NCBI GenBank assembly: GCA_965644295.1
Contig: CBFFRP010000057.1
Coordinates: 1-59,825, forward strand
Direction of reading: 5' to 3'
Source of the DNA: Paraphysomonas bandaiensis
Taxonomy: Eukaryota > Chrysophyceae
DNA: 59,825 nt
Shown here: positions 21,944 to 32,813 of the stretch, in pieces
How the letters are laid out: each line of letters opens with the position of its first letter
Numbering within the stretch: the first letter of the stretch is position 1
Notes under the pieces: model-generated
Told to the model about the DNA's origin: nothing
The model's database searches: none
Seen by the model: the letters and a program-made list of their open reading frames with translations, nothing else
Position numbers and translations under genes: made by a program

Positions 21944-23286
21944 AGCGCTGCATTATAAAGCAGCAGTACTTATAGACGTGCAGTCGTTTTAGGCCAGTTA
22001 ATCAAATTTTTGTGTAGTTCATTCTCAATGTAGTATAGAGTGCTTCAAGGGAAATGTACAGTAACGTGGTATCATATAGAAGAAAGAAAACTCACTTGGC
22101 GTATATATCACCCAAGTTTACTAAATTATAACAGAAAAAATCACATTTTAGTATTGTTTTGTGGTGCAATTTAGATTTATTCTTTGCTGATTTCAACGAT
22201 GCGTAGTAATTCTGTGTCCCTCGTGACATTCGAATAATATCGGTGACTTCACGTGTCCAAAAAGGACAGAATTTGCAGATATTGTTGATACTCATCAGGT
22301 TCTTTTTAGTTTCGTGACGACATAGTAACTACAATACGTTTTCTAGGTACTTGCTATGCATAATGCTATAATTTTTTATGTAGACAATACTCATGGATAA
22401 TTAGTATAATCGTATAATCGTCTACAGTACTCTCTTTCTCTACTCGCTACAGAGAAGAAATATGTATATATGTATACTACCAATAAGAACATACCATCAA
22501 AAAATATGACCATTATACCATATACAGTAGCTAAATTAAAAGGTTGGTATGACCTAGTACATTGTTAATTACTCATTGGTATATGAAATTGGCACAGCAA
22601 AGCATACAGAGTCTGTATGTGTGTGATACGTATGCAATACGTGTAATTGAAAACGACTGATATAGTAAGCGTAGTTCAATTAATTTTATAGACATTAGTT
22701 GCTTAAATAACCATTAATAGTTGCTTTTATGCAGTTTTCGGAAGTTAGTGTGCATCACTATCATTACGAAACTCTGCCTGCGAAGTGCTACAGTCACAGT
22801 TCACACTGAGTCTCATCCGGAGTAAGATAGGTTATACAGTGTATCGAAAAGTTGTATAATGCGCAGTGTGAAGTATTGCTACCCTTCTAAGTATCAGTAA
22901 AAGTAAGAGTAGCTAGCAGCAACAGTGCGTGAGAGTGTCAAGTAGCTGTCCACACATCGTCCACAGATGATGTATACTGCTACTGTATTCCCCGTATATC
23001 ACTGACAGACAGCCGTTACAACTATAGTGCTATACGGGGAATACAGTCTGTATACGGAGGAGGCGGTTATGTTGTATAGTGCTGCATACACACATACCAT
23101 ACAGCGTATACCATACCAGGCATACCATACCATCATACAGTACATATACACTTCCAGTATATCTATGTATGTATGTATATGTATATATATGTATATGTAT
23201 GAGCGCATGTCTCCATATATGTGGAGAGGCCCAGTGAGCATATAATAATCCCACCTCACTGATCTCACCCCCCCCTGATCACACTG
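21944..23286. other. gene-free region and CFAP100 promoter
   Basis: No coding signal is seen at 21944-22960. The part from 22960 to 23286 is the CFAP100 upstream region: a 16-bp perfect inverted repeat (22983-22998 / 23031-23046), several CATACCATAC and GTATAC words, and TATG/TATA repeats (23160-23200). Confidence 0.45.
22983..23046. promoter_or_regulatory. 16-bp perfect inverted repeat upstream of CFAP100
   Basis: CTGTATTCCCCGTATA at 22983-22998 is exactly complementary to TATACGGGGAATACAG at 23031-23046, with a 32-bp spacer. It lies about 240 bp before the start codon. It could be a dyad binding site or an RNA hairpin in the leader. Confidence 0.6.
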
Positions 23287-25020
23287 ATGTACAGCAAGAG
23301 CAACAGCGGAGGGTTCCCCCCTATACCCGGAGCCAAAGAGCGATCAGATGATGCAGACGTGAATCCCTTTCGTTTACCTGCAGACGATCAGATTTTCCGC
23401 ATGAGAGAAGAAGAAAAACACAAAAAAGCTGAAGAAAAACAAAGAAATCAGCATTTGAAAGTATGGGAGAAGAGGAGTGAGAAGACTGTTAGTAACACAG
23501 TCCGTATGAAGGAGCTTTTAGGTGATGAGAGTGTGAAGGGGCTCCGCGATCTCTCAAAATCAGATGCTAAACAGAAGTCAGGAGCAGCTGCAAGACGACA
23601 AGAGAAAGAGAATATGGCGGAGTTTATTGCTAAGAAGAGAGAGATGTTTTTAGTGCAAATGAGTTTAGATACAAAGCGAGAAGAGATTCGAAAGCTCGAA
23701 GAAAAAGCTCAAATGAAAGAAGAGGCTCTGCAGAGATCGGAACAAATGTTGGAGGAGGATGCCATGAGGTTTGATGCATTTCTAAAGGAGAATGATAAAA
23801 AGGCACACGATGCAATCAAACGTGCAGAGGAGGAGACCAAGAAGAAGCAGGAGAAGACACAGGAGATCAAGCGACTGACCCAACAGATTCAAGCCTTGAC
23901 GAGTGAAATGTCCAAACATAAAGAGGCTCTAGAGGATTGTCTGCGCTACAAAGCATTTTTGGACATGTTGACGCCACCGGAGTGGTTCGAACAGCACAAG
24001 CGAGCTGAAGAGAATGAAAGGGAGCAGCTACGCCAATCTCGTTTCGAGAAGAAGCTCAAGGCTTGGGAAGCGAACAAACGGCGCATCATCGAACAGCATC
24101 GTAAAGAGGTTGAAGCCGCTAAGAAAGAGGCCAAGGGCAGCAAGAACAAGAAGCGGCAGCATGCAGAAGAGACGCACGACGAAAATGAAAGTGACTCGCC
24201 CCGCCTAAATATTCCACCTCCGCCAAGGCTGGCGGATGAACCCATGCCCGAATGGGAGGAACGCGAGGTGCCCATGTACTTTAAACAACCACAGCAACTG
24301 ATGGATATATTCGCTGCTTTGGAGGAGCAAAACTTGTTTCTCATTCAGAACAGTCAGGAAACTGAACATACTCTGGAGGAGCTCCGACTGGCTTTTCGGG
24401 AGACCAAGGGCACTATGAGCAGTCAAACAGAGGCCTTACAGTCGCAAATAGATGAACTTCAAAATGAAATTCAAATGGAGGAGCGGCGCGCAAAAGACTT
24501 ACTTACGAAGCGGATTACGGCTGCAGATGGAATGGAGAAAGCAGCCGCCTCCTCTGGAAAGCATGCGGCCGGTAATGGAAACACGTCCGGCGCTCCTCAC
24601 ACCCAACAGGAGAAAGAGAAACTTCTCTCTGACCTCCACGCAAAGGTTCGCTACGTGTATGAGCACTGTGGATTCGACGCTTCTTCAAAGCCAAGTACGC
24701 TTTTTATGCTCTCTCAGCTTGAGAGCAAGCTCGAAGTACTGTTGGCTGAAGTAGAGCAGATGCCCACAGAATATGTAGTGAAGGCTGAGAAGGATAAAGA
24801 GAAGAAACGCAGAGAGCGTAAGAGGGAAGAGCAACAGGCACTGCAGGAGAAATTGCAGGAGGAACGTAATAAAAGGTCCATCGAAAGGTCATTACAGGCA
24901 CCAAAGAAACGCACTGGAAGACAAGTTATGTTTCGATCTAAGCCCATACGTAAAGAGAAAAAGAGCCAGGGAGAAGACAACAGCAACGACGATAACGATG
25001 AACTTAGATTTTTGTCATAA
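23287..25020 (+). CDS. CFAP100: CFAP100-like axonemal coiled-coil protein (MIA complex), 577 aa
   Basis: A single-exon ORF. The N-terminal NPFRLPADDQIFRMREEE is the family hallmark. A DUF4200 coiled coil follows at residues about 110-230 (KREMFLVQMSLDTKREEIRK, LEEDAMRFDAFLKENDK, LRYKAFLDMLTPPEWF). Then come a Lys/Glu-rich linker, YFKQPQQLMDIFAALEEQNL and LIQNSQETEHTLEELR, which are also conserved in this family, and a basic C-terminal coiled coil. CFAP100 (Chlamydomonas MIA1, human CCDC37) pairs with CFAP73 in the modifier-of-inner-arms complex that docks near the I1/f inner dynein arm and regulates ciliary beating. Its presence implies motile cilia. The length is close to that of known members (about 600). 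Stop is TAA at 25018. Confidence 0.88.
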   Translation: MYSKSNSGGFPPIPGAKERSDDADVNPFRLPADDQIFRMREEEKHKKAEEKQRNQHLKVWEKRSEKTVSNTVRMKELLGDESVKGLRDLSKSDAKQKSGAAARRQEKENMAEFIAKKREMFLVQMSLDTKREEIRKLEEKAQMKEEALQRSEQMLEEDAMRFDAFLKENDKKAHDAIKRAEEETKKKQEKTQEIKRLTQQIQALTSEMSKHKEALEDCLRYKAFLDMLTPPEWFEQHKRAEENEREQLRQSRFEKKLKAWEANKRRIIEQHRKEVEAAKKEAKGSKNKKRQHAEETHDENESDSPRLNIPPPPRLADEPMPEWEEREVPMYFKQPQQLMDIFAALEEQNLFLIQNSQETEHTLEELRLAFRETKGTMSSQTEALQSQIDELQNEIQMEERRAKDLLTKRITAADGMEKAAASSGKHAAGNGNTSGAPHTQQEKEKLLSDLHAKVRYVYEHCGFDASSKPSTLFMLSQLESKLEVLLAEVEQMPTEYVVKAEKDKEKKRRERKREEQQALQEKLQEERNKRSIERSLQAPKKRTGRQVMFRSKPIRKEKKSQGEDNSNDDNDELRFLS

Positions 25021-25949
25021 TAGACTTCTGACGGGCGATTCAGTGTATCTATTCTTGATGAACGTTTTTTGTACTGGCCCATTGTGCATTGTGTAGTGTA
25101 ATTCAAACCATGAAATTGTGGTATCGTCGCGGTGATACAACTGCTTTTACTATATACCAGCCGCGTAATATGCACGCGGTAATAATGAAACTGACTAATC
25201 AAATACACTTTTGCTAAGATTGTGTGTCCGATACCTATGAGCAATCATTATCAAAATTTATTAACCGCATAATATGTGTAAGGTTATGAACACCATGGTG
25301 TGGAAAGTGCGAGTAGTGTTGTAGTAGCAGTCGCCAGTACGCTAGAGAAATAAATACCAAAATGTCAAGGAGAGAGATAACTACACGCACCCTAAAAGTA
25401 ATAGATAAAAACCATAAAACGACTAATATGATATTGCACTAAAGATGACGCTGTTCTACATGTAAACCTTAGAAAAAGCATCGCCCTGAGCCATTTTTTT
25501 AGCCTAATGTTTCTCCGAGATTGTGACCGACGATTTAGCATAGAGCTCCCTCGACAATGCCTCTAAAGACTTCACAACAGACTCATGTAACATCTGGCGA
25601 GCACCAGTTTGTCATATGTTCATCAGTCCATCATATATTCAGAAATAACTTATACAGGCATAATATATATCAATAACTGAATTTACTTTCTTCGTAACTA
25701 TATTCATCCTTAACAGACAGGTGCATCAACCTATATAGCAAAAAATAAGCATGCGGAATAGCAAGTAGAGGATTTCAACTTCCCCTATTGGGTCATGTGC
25801 TCGGCCTAGGAATAGGCTTTGCAAAAGATACTAACAATAACTATTAATATTTTTCATATTATGTGTCATCGTAATTAAGAGAGCTATATGACAAATTAAA
25901 AAGGGTTAGTAGTTACGTCAGTTTCCCAGAAAAATATATCCGCTACTTA
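25021..25949. other. gene-free AT-rich stretch
   Basis: No coding or RNA signal recognised. Sequence similarity to the dispersed element begins gradually near 25920. Confidence 0.4.
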
Positions 25950-27003
25950 TCCGGATGTCAAAAGGTTCAAAGACGTCTACACAAGTGCCACTTATTAGTG
26001 TCCCTTGTACCACACACTAATGAGTGTGCAGAACAATATCTGCTGACTATATATGCGGTTTACGTTAGTTTCCAAGAGAAATCTCTTCGGTACTTATCCT
26101 CCAGAGTACCACACACAAAAAGGTGCGAGTCCGACTTTGTTGAGGTAAGAAATACAATAGTATTGTTGAGCCGACAATATGGGCAGGCACTGAAGATCAT
26201 GTCTGACAACCCTGAGATTTACGAACAGTTGGTAACGTACATGCGTAAGGTAGCTACAGCACTAGGTATCAAGAACGGTCCCAGTCATAGCGTGGTTTAG
26301 TGGTTTAAAGGAGAACCAGTGCTAGTCGGGGTGGGCTCTAGATGCCATGGAGCCGGGGGTTCTTGGATTCCTATTTCTGACTTTGTACTACGATTAAACC
26401 AAGTAGAAGCTATCGTTAAACAAGAAGCTTTTTATATTCTTGCGAATAAGGTTTGATACTGTTTTGTGATGTAAGTTTTTGATATTTTTACGTTATATTT
26501 TTGTAGCCAACAGTGAGATATTGTGATGGATGCCTGCTGTTGTTTCTAATTAGTCTTACCAGTGGAACACTAGTGGAAGTGAATATCAAACTTGTGGAAG
26601 AAATTCGACAAATAAAGTCGTTCATGCGTATGGAGATATTTCTCAAGTCGGGGCGTGACGTGAAGCCCACCATTAACTGTTTTACATTTGGTGGGGCTGT
26701 TATTCTTATCAATCCAGACGAGAACAACTTGTTTCAGTCTGCATTAACTTGTTGCAACTTGCTAGATGTTATCCTACAATACTATTAGCTCTAGTAGCCC
26801 TGGTATACTAAATACTAAATCATCCCACGGATAGTACTTATGTGTAGTGCAACTATGATCCCCGTGAACATCAATTATAGACGTACATACCAGTATTCAT
26901 GTATTCATCATGTTCCCAGAGTGAAAGTGGTTGCATCATGGTGCATGCAGTGACGCACAAGCAGGGAATATAGTAGGATATCAGTGTTAAGAACTAGCTA
27001 GTT
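25950..27003 (+). mobile_element. rearranged element copy 4 carrying an ATP-grasp fragment
   Basis: 25970-26135 matches the type A arm of the other copies (GTCTACACAAGTGCCACTTA, GTGTCCCTTGTACCACACA, AACAATATCTGCTGACTATA, AAAGGTGCGAGTCCGACTTT). 26944-27003 matches the same type A arm in reverse (GACGCACAAGCAGG, ATAGTAGGATATCAGTG). The outermost termini are missing on both sides. Between the arms lies a degraded ATP-grasp gene fragment. The copy therefore looks like an A-A rearrangement or a truncated element with a gene captured inside. Confidence 0.6.
26143..26788 (+). pseudogene. 5'-truncated ATP-grasp enzyme pseudogene with retained intron
   Basis: The frame reads IYEQLVTYMRKVATALGIKN, then GPSHSVV, TAG (26298-26300), then GEPVLVGVGSRCHGAGGSW and FVLRLNQVEA up to 26450. 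A 56-bp GTTTGA...GTAG intron (26451-26506) is followed by SGTLVEVNIKLVEEIRQIKS, FMRMEIFLKSGRDVKPTINC and FTFGGAVILINPDENN, ending at TAG 26786-26788. This is the C-terminal half of the ATP-grasp family common in bacteria and protists (usual motifs ALGIxNGPxHxE, VLVEVGxRxHG, LPSFxRMEIF). The in-frame TAG replaces the catalytic region just after the SH motif, and the N-terminal ATP-binding lobe is absent, so it cannot be an active enzyme. A retained intron argues for capture at the DNA level, not retroposition. Confidence 0.75.
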
Positions 27004-27253
27004 AGCACTATCTACCTCATTATCCTCGTATTCCTTCATCTTACTGACTCAATAAACCTCCCATTTTGCTGTCGTTGAAACTGGATACGAGTATTGATAT
27101 GACATTAACAAAATTGCAATCACTTACGAGCACCTATCAATGGGGAAATCCTTATTACTTTTAGCCTATCTAATACTACATAGCTGAAATAGTACCCCTC
27201 ATATAGACCCATAGCATGAATACCATTTCGTCAATGACATCGAGTGGAATATT

Positions 27254-29400
27254 CTAGACGGCCGCTTGAGGAATTTTCCACCATACAATTACGTGGTCGT
27301 TCCCGCACGAGATCAGTCGCTCTTCATTTAGCCACCCCACACCGGTAACGCCCGACATGTGGCTGAACGGAAGGTGCTGCTTAGTCTGGGGATTGGAACA
27401 GTTCCAAACATAAATATTTTCATCCAGAGATCCGGAGGCGAGAAGGTTTCCAGAGGGAGACCATGCCAAGCATGTGATCTTTGAGGTGTGAAAGACCCAT
27501 CGACCCTTCACTCTCGCTTCCCAAGTACCACGCTCGTAGACCTCTACCTGTCTTCCCTCGTCCCCAATCGCTAGGGCATCCCCCAGCGGGGAGTACGCAA
27601 CCGCGCTAACCTTGGAGCGCGTCTCGATAGTAGCAATCTCAGTCAAAGCACCGTCAGCGATGGAATACACGTGTGTCTTGTTGTCCGATCCCCCAACCGC
27701 GACTTCATCACCGCCCAGCAACGACACACAAGTAGGGTTGTAAGACAAGTTTCCTACTGCAGCCACCTTCTCGTCGCCATTATATATGACCACCTCAGAT
27801 AAGGTCGCTAAAGCAACCAGACCTGCAGATGTGGAACAGATTCCACACGGCTGACCGTTTGTCGCAGAAGATTTCACATAAGATCCGCTGGAGAGATTTG
27901 CGGTCCTGATAGTATCGTCCCAACCAATGGAGAGCAGGGAATCACCAGATACTGCCAGACCAGTGAGCATGCCTCCATGAGCGGTCCCTGAGACATTGCG
28001 TTTGTCAGTACCCAACAAACGGTTACATATACCATTGGTCAGGTCAGTCGCGCAAACAACTCCGTCATATGAGCCCGTGTAGAGCATACCCCTCTCTCGA
28101 TCTACGGTCATGGCAGTGATGGCAACTTGATGACCTTGCACCACCCGCACCGGAGTCGAGGAGCCGGGATCCAGGTAGTTAATGTTTCCATTGAGAGATA
28201 GAGAAAGAAGATGAGAGCTGGTGCAGAGGGCTCCCACCTGCATATCTCCCAGCTCTGCAGTGTCCCATCCAGATCTGGGGTTAAAGGTTTGTTCACAGGT
28301 GAGAGATGAGAGGTCCCAGAGCTTTGCAGTCTTGTCAGCTGAAGTTGTTAACATCTTTGCGGAGTCAGGGGTAGTAGAAACGGAATATATAGACCCTGCA
28401 TGTGCATCCACTATCTCTCCATTGGGTTCACCAGTCTTCCCGTCGTATAGTTGGATTTTCTTGTCGGACCCAACAGATACAGCGCGCTCTCCATTCGCTG
28501 TGTATCTGATGCAGTTAACGAAATTAGTATGGGGAGCGTTTGAGTGATCGTGTTTGAAAGGGGGGCCCGCGTAGAACATGGTCTTCATATCCTCGCTGCC
28601 AGTCATGATGCGGAACGGCCGGGAGGGCTTGAACGCAACAGAAGTGACGCGTTTGGAGTGGCCCACTAACTCCCCTACGCTATTCCCAGTATCCCAAGTA
28701 AAAACTTTAGCGCTCTACGCATCATCGGTTTCGGTTAGCACTGTTTACAGCACAAGGTATGTTCTCACCAATGGGGAGCCATCTCCAACAGCACAAATCT
28801 TCTTGCTTTCAAAATCCCAGTCCAAGTCTTTTATTTCACCAGCAAATACGGGCAGTTCCAACTTCGTCATGTGCTCAGGATTGTCCCAACTCCATACACG
28901 GAGCTTTCCGGATGAATCTACACAAGTAACAATGAAGCTGGCAAGATACAGATTACGTATAGTCATACCTGCGCTGGCAACCCAGTAGCCGTTAGGGGAA
29001 AATTTAGCCACAGTTGTGGGTTGAGAGTGTCCGCGATAAATGAAACAGTCAGATGGATCCTACAGAAGCAGCAAACATAATAGATTACATGAGACAGTGC
29101 ACAGAGGCATCGTATGGTCGTATGGTTACCTCCAAGTTCTTTACGATAATATATTTCCCGCTCGGGTAGATGATCCTCGGCTCTCGTGGATGAGCATAGA
29201 TATGAGTGGTCGAGCCGCGGACTGTAGAGGGATTGGGACCAATTGTCTTCTCTGAGCATATATCACATCAGATATATCGACCAATAACTCATACATACAT
29301 ACATACATCGATCCACACACAGATACACACATATACATATATACGGACCTAAGAACGGAGAGGAGAGGAATGCATTAGCGCCTGAGGCAAAAGCTGACAT
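27254..29400 (-). CDS. WDR1: actin-interacting protein 1 (AIP1/WDR1), 5 exons, 624 aa
   Basis: Exons are 29400-29349, 29251-29130, 29059-28969, 28917-28769 and 28714-27254, with phases consistent and 625 codons in total (animal AIP1 is about 606 residues). It is a double seven-bladed WD40 propeller. Landmarks are YPSGKYIIVKNLE, TVAKFSPNGYWVASAD, SGKLRVWSWDNPE, FAGEIKDLDWDFESKKI, TWDTGNSVGELVGHSKRV, FYAGPPFKHDHSNAPHTNFV, AHAGSIYSVSTTPDSAKML and ACLAWSPSG-type blades to the C-terminus. AIP1 binds cofilin-decorated actin filaments and accelerates their disassembly. Intron 1 contains short CATA and CA repeats. The upstream region (29500-29700) is rich in CATACAGCA words. Confidence 0.95.
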
Positions 29401-30454
29401 GTTCCTTATGCAAGAGTTAATTAATCGTTATTGCAATTGCGGTGTGGGTGCGTGTAGTTGGGAGTGATTATGCTGAAGATAACAAACACGACCATAACAT
29501 ACACATACATACGTGCATACATACATACACCCCACAGTATACTATACACACATCTATGTATGCATGTACAGAGCATACAGCAGCATACAGCATACAGCAC
29601 GTATCTGTTGAGGATTCTAGATACTGATACACTGCACTGTACCCATATGCTCATGTACTATATACGGATACGGTATACCGTATAGCTACACTGCAGGTAG
29701 ATAGTGTCGCACCTGGAGCCTCCGTACTATGCGAGTATGCGTGCGTGTATGTTGCATGATGGAGCTTGATATCTTATGGATATCTTAGAACCACATGACA
29801 TATATGAACGTGAATGCGAGCGCAACATCGGTTACTTAGGACAGCAATGCAATGCAAACATAATCCTCTACATAAATCACTCACCCAATAAATAGATTGT
29901 TGAACCAGTAACACAATCTGAGTCAGGGACGCTTGCCGCTTGCCACTGTGTGAAGCATTGAGGCTGCCGGAGGAGGTGGATTACTAAATAACTCGACACC
30001 CACCAGTATGAAATGCATTGAAAGATGAATATGTGCTTTAATTCGCTGTAGAATGACTGATTTGCAAGTAAATTTAATTCCGTCGAATTTAGGGGCTTCT
30101 TTACTTACTTGCTGTACCATACCCCATACCCTATTGCCCTGTACTATTACGTGTTAATGACCCAATGTAAATATGATAATAACAACAGAACCAATCACAC
30201 AATTCGAAAGACATTTTATTATCTTTTAGAGTTGTATCAGTTCATCGCTTAGCATATATTGTATCAGGTCAAGCGATAAAAACATCGAATGGATCTGACA
30301 TTGAAACAAACAAGCAGCTCAAAAAGTAGAAGCACATAGTTCGACATTATAATGCGATAATAATAACACCTAATATAAAATTTGCGCTAACTAATAACAA
30401 ACATCACAACAGATATTTAATTGACTACAAGAGAGCACCATTCATTGAACTCCA
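29401..30454. other. gene-free region with AIP1 promoter
   Basis: 29490-29690 contains CATACATAC, CATACAGCAGCATACAGC and the palindromic GGATACGGTATACCGTAT. 29700-30454 is AT-rich. A 65-codon frame at 29923-30120 on the minus strand is not supported by any family. Confidence 0.4.
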
Positions 30455-32254
30455 TTAAAATTCTATATTCTTATCGGGATCTATTCCCATCAAGATTTGA
30501 GTTCTTCGATTAGGGTACTTTTTTCGTCGTTCCTGTGTACGAACTTTAGACCTTTGGAAGGAATCGAACATTCGAGTCATGGCTAGCGGATCGACTGCAA
30601 TTTTCTTTTTCTTGGCAGTTGGATCAAATTTATATTTTCGAAAGTTATCATCAGGTATAAAGCTATCAGATATCTGTTCCATATTCTCACACTTTTCAAG
30701 GACGTCATCTTCATATATACTTTGATTGTGATTCAGAAATAGTTCGTTGTGAGTTTCGCGACGAGAATCCTTTTGATTTATTTGTATTGGTCCTGTGGCT
30801 ACATCAGTGGCATTCCCTTCGATCAGAAGGCGGCCTTTGTTCACGCTGTGTGGTTAATACCATTATAAATACAACGTAAATTAAATATTCTGCATACACA
30901 AAGCTAGCACAAGTATGTATAGGGCACCATATACTAGATTTGACATATAATTGTCACGTATTCTCACTTTCGCCACACTGTCAATGTATTCTTGTTGGTT
31001 CTCTCTTGATCAACGATTTTATCTATGACACTCACCCACTTCCATCTTGCAGTGGTGAAGTAGTTGGGATTCTTAACTTTTCCGTACTCATAAACTGCAA
31101 TGGTTCTAGCCGCCTTGGATAGACTATCTGAAGCGTGGCAAGTGTACAGCGATGCCTTCGATGTCAGATCAGATACCACTCTTTGTTCATCTTTCAGTTC
31201 GCGCAATAATTGTGAAGGAGCTCTGTACAAATCGGTAAGCACACATAAGCGTTCATACAGATACCACAGTCTGACATGCAATCAATATCACCACGACATA
31301 CCTAAGCACTAACGGTGCTTGAATTATCGCCGCAGTTACGGGGGTTAGATCTCCCGGTATAGAAGTGTTCATCTCTTCGGTAATGCCCACATAGCCTATC
31401 TAGATATATCAGAAGTATATAGTGCGGATATAACACAGATATACCATTATATTTTCGCAAAGTGACTTCCGTGCCCTCTCTGCAGCAATCAAGCATATGA
31501 AGTATGTATTCAGCAGAACATCGACTCAGGGCTTGGGAAAGTAGGTCCCTACGATGTAACTACAAAACAAAAGTGGACGTCATACAGCTCTTCTACGAGG
31601 CCTATGTACATATATTCAACACACCTTGACACGCCGTAGAATAGATGACTGCTTCACTTGGCGATATATATTATCTACAGGCACATAAAGTCGATTTAAT
31701 TCCCGGCCTGAAGACTGATCAACTGTAACAACTTCATACATTTCATGCTCGGGGTGGTGATAAATACACACAGAAGCATTCATTTTACACTTCCAGAAGA
31801 CTTTAGAACCTTGATATAACTTGACAGCTTTGACTGGAGCTCTTATGTGTGCAGAAGAGTATTTCCTGGATATTTGGGGCAAATGAATTATTTCTGTCTC
31901 TGGACAGGAAGACATGTTAGTTGAATTTTGCTTAGGGTCACTGTCTTCTCTTCCTGAAGAGCCGAACTGAGCATTTTCTGCTTTAGATTTGGTAATAGAA
32001 TCGCGACGTCCTGTGCGTGGCTTACGTGATCTACTTGTAGGCCTGGATGTAAAATACGCCCCATCCATTTTGCTGTTGTGAAGTGCATTGCTGTCGAGAG
32101 GTAACGATGGCAATATTTTGGATGCTCGTCTCGAAGGGTCCGGAAGATTACGACTGCTGTTACCGAATATCATTCGCGATGTTGCACACATATCTTTCAA
32201 TTTAGGGACTGATTTGCGCCGATCACTGACACTATGCTGCTTGCTGTCCATCAT
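30455..32254 (-). CDS. unknown basic protein, 5 exons, 494 aa
   Basis: Exons are 32254-31625, 31559-31445, 31395-31302, 31222-30968 and 30845-30455. All introns are short GT-AG and the phases (0,1,2,2) agree, giving 495 codons. The first 120 residues are basic and Ser-rich (SVSDRRKSVPKLKDM, RPTSRSRKPRTGRRDS). A folded segment follows (KVFWKCKMNASVCIYHH, YVPVDNIYRQVKQSSILRRV, LHRRDLLSQALSRC). Further on come LTPVTAAIIQAPLVL, a helical stretch (LLRELKDEQRVVSDLTSKAS), YFTTARWKWVSVIDKIVDQE and a basic C-terminus. I do not recognise a family. The divergent partner is the F-box/kelch gene 559 bp away. The splice model is well supported by reading-frame continuity. Function is not inferable. Confidence 0.7.
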
Positions 32255-32813
32255 AACGCCAGTATCCCTCTACGCAGCAGCTATACACACAGATAAGATG
32301 AGATGAGTCGTTTCAATTGATGCTAATAGCAACTATGAAGCACTGCTTTTAGTAGCAATTAAAACACGACAGCAATGACACGGAGCTTATCCACGGTCCT
32401 TAAACAGGGCAGGAACCAACACTGAGGTGCCCAAGGTGAGACTGTGTGTGATGTTGCATGTCATACACACTGCTGTATACTGCTGTATACTGCTGTATAC
32501 TGATGTATATACTGTATACATATGATACATCTGCTGCACACATGTTCCCACACAGAACATTCCCACTTCCCTCATTATCAGTATATACGTGTGTGTACTG
32601 TACATGTACATCCATTAGTATACATACACTATATACTACGGTACACAACATATAGTGGTTCGTGTACATATACCGAGCTCCGGCCCGAACTTTGGATGGG
32701 ATACACACATAGAGTGAAGTGAAGTGAAGTGAAGGTCGGGATACACACACACGCACACTGTACATACACATGTATATATATGTACATTAAACACACACAC
32801 ATGCGATAGCTGA
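32255..32813. promoter_or_regulatory. divergent promoter with decamer repeats
   Basis: It contains a direct repeat of TGCTGTATAC (three units near 32470-32500) followed by TGATGTATATACTGTATAC, plus GTACTGTACATGTACATCC, a GTGAA pentamer repeat (AGTGAAGTGAAGTGAAGTGA near 32714) and CA-rich tracts near 32745 and 32790. The repeat unit is nearly the same as the CACTGTATAC decamers upstream of the MLO gene. Confidence 0.5.

Noticed and set aside
23946-24426. Ser/Leu-rich frames opposite CFAP100
   Set aside because: They are antisense of Lys/Glu-rich coiled coil, which always yields Ser/Phe/Leu-rich open frames.
26298-26300. In-frame TAG read as a reassigned codon
   Set aside because: Other genes here end normally in TAA, TGA and TAG, and the ATP-grasp copy also lacks its N-terminal half, so decay is the simpler explanation.
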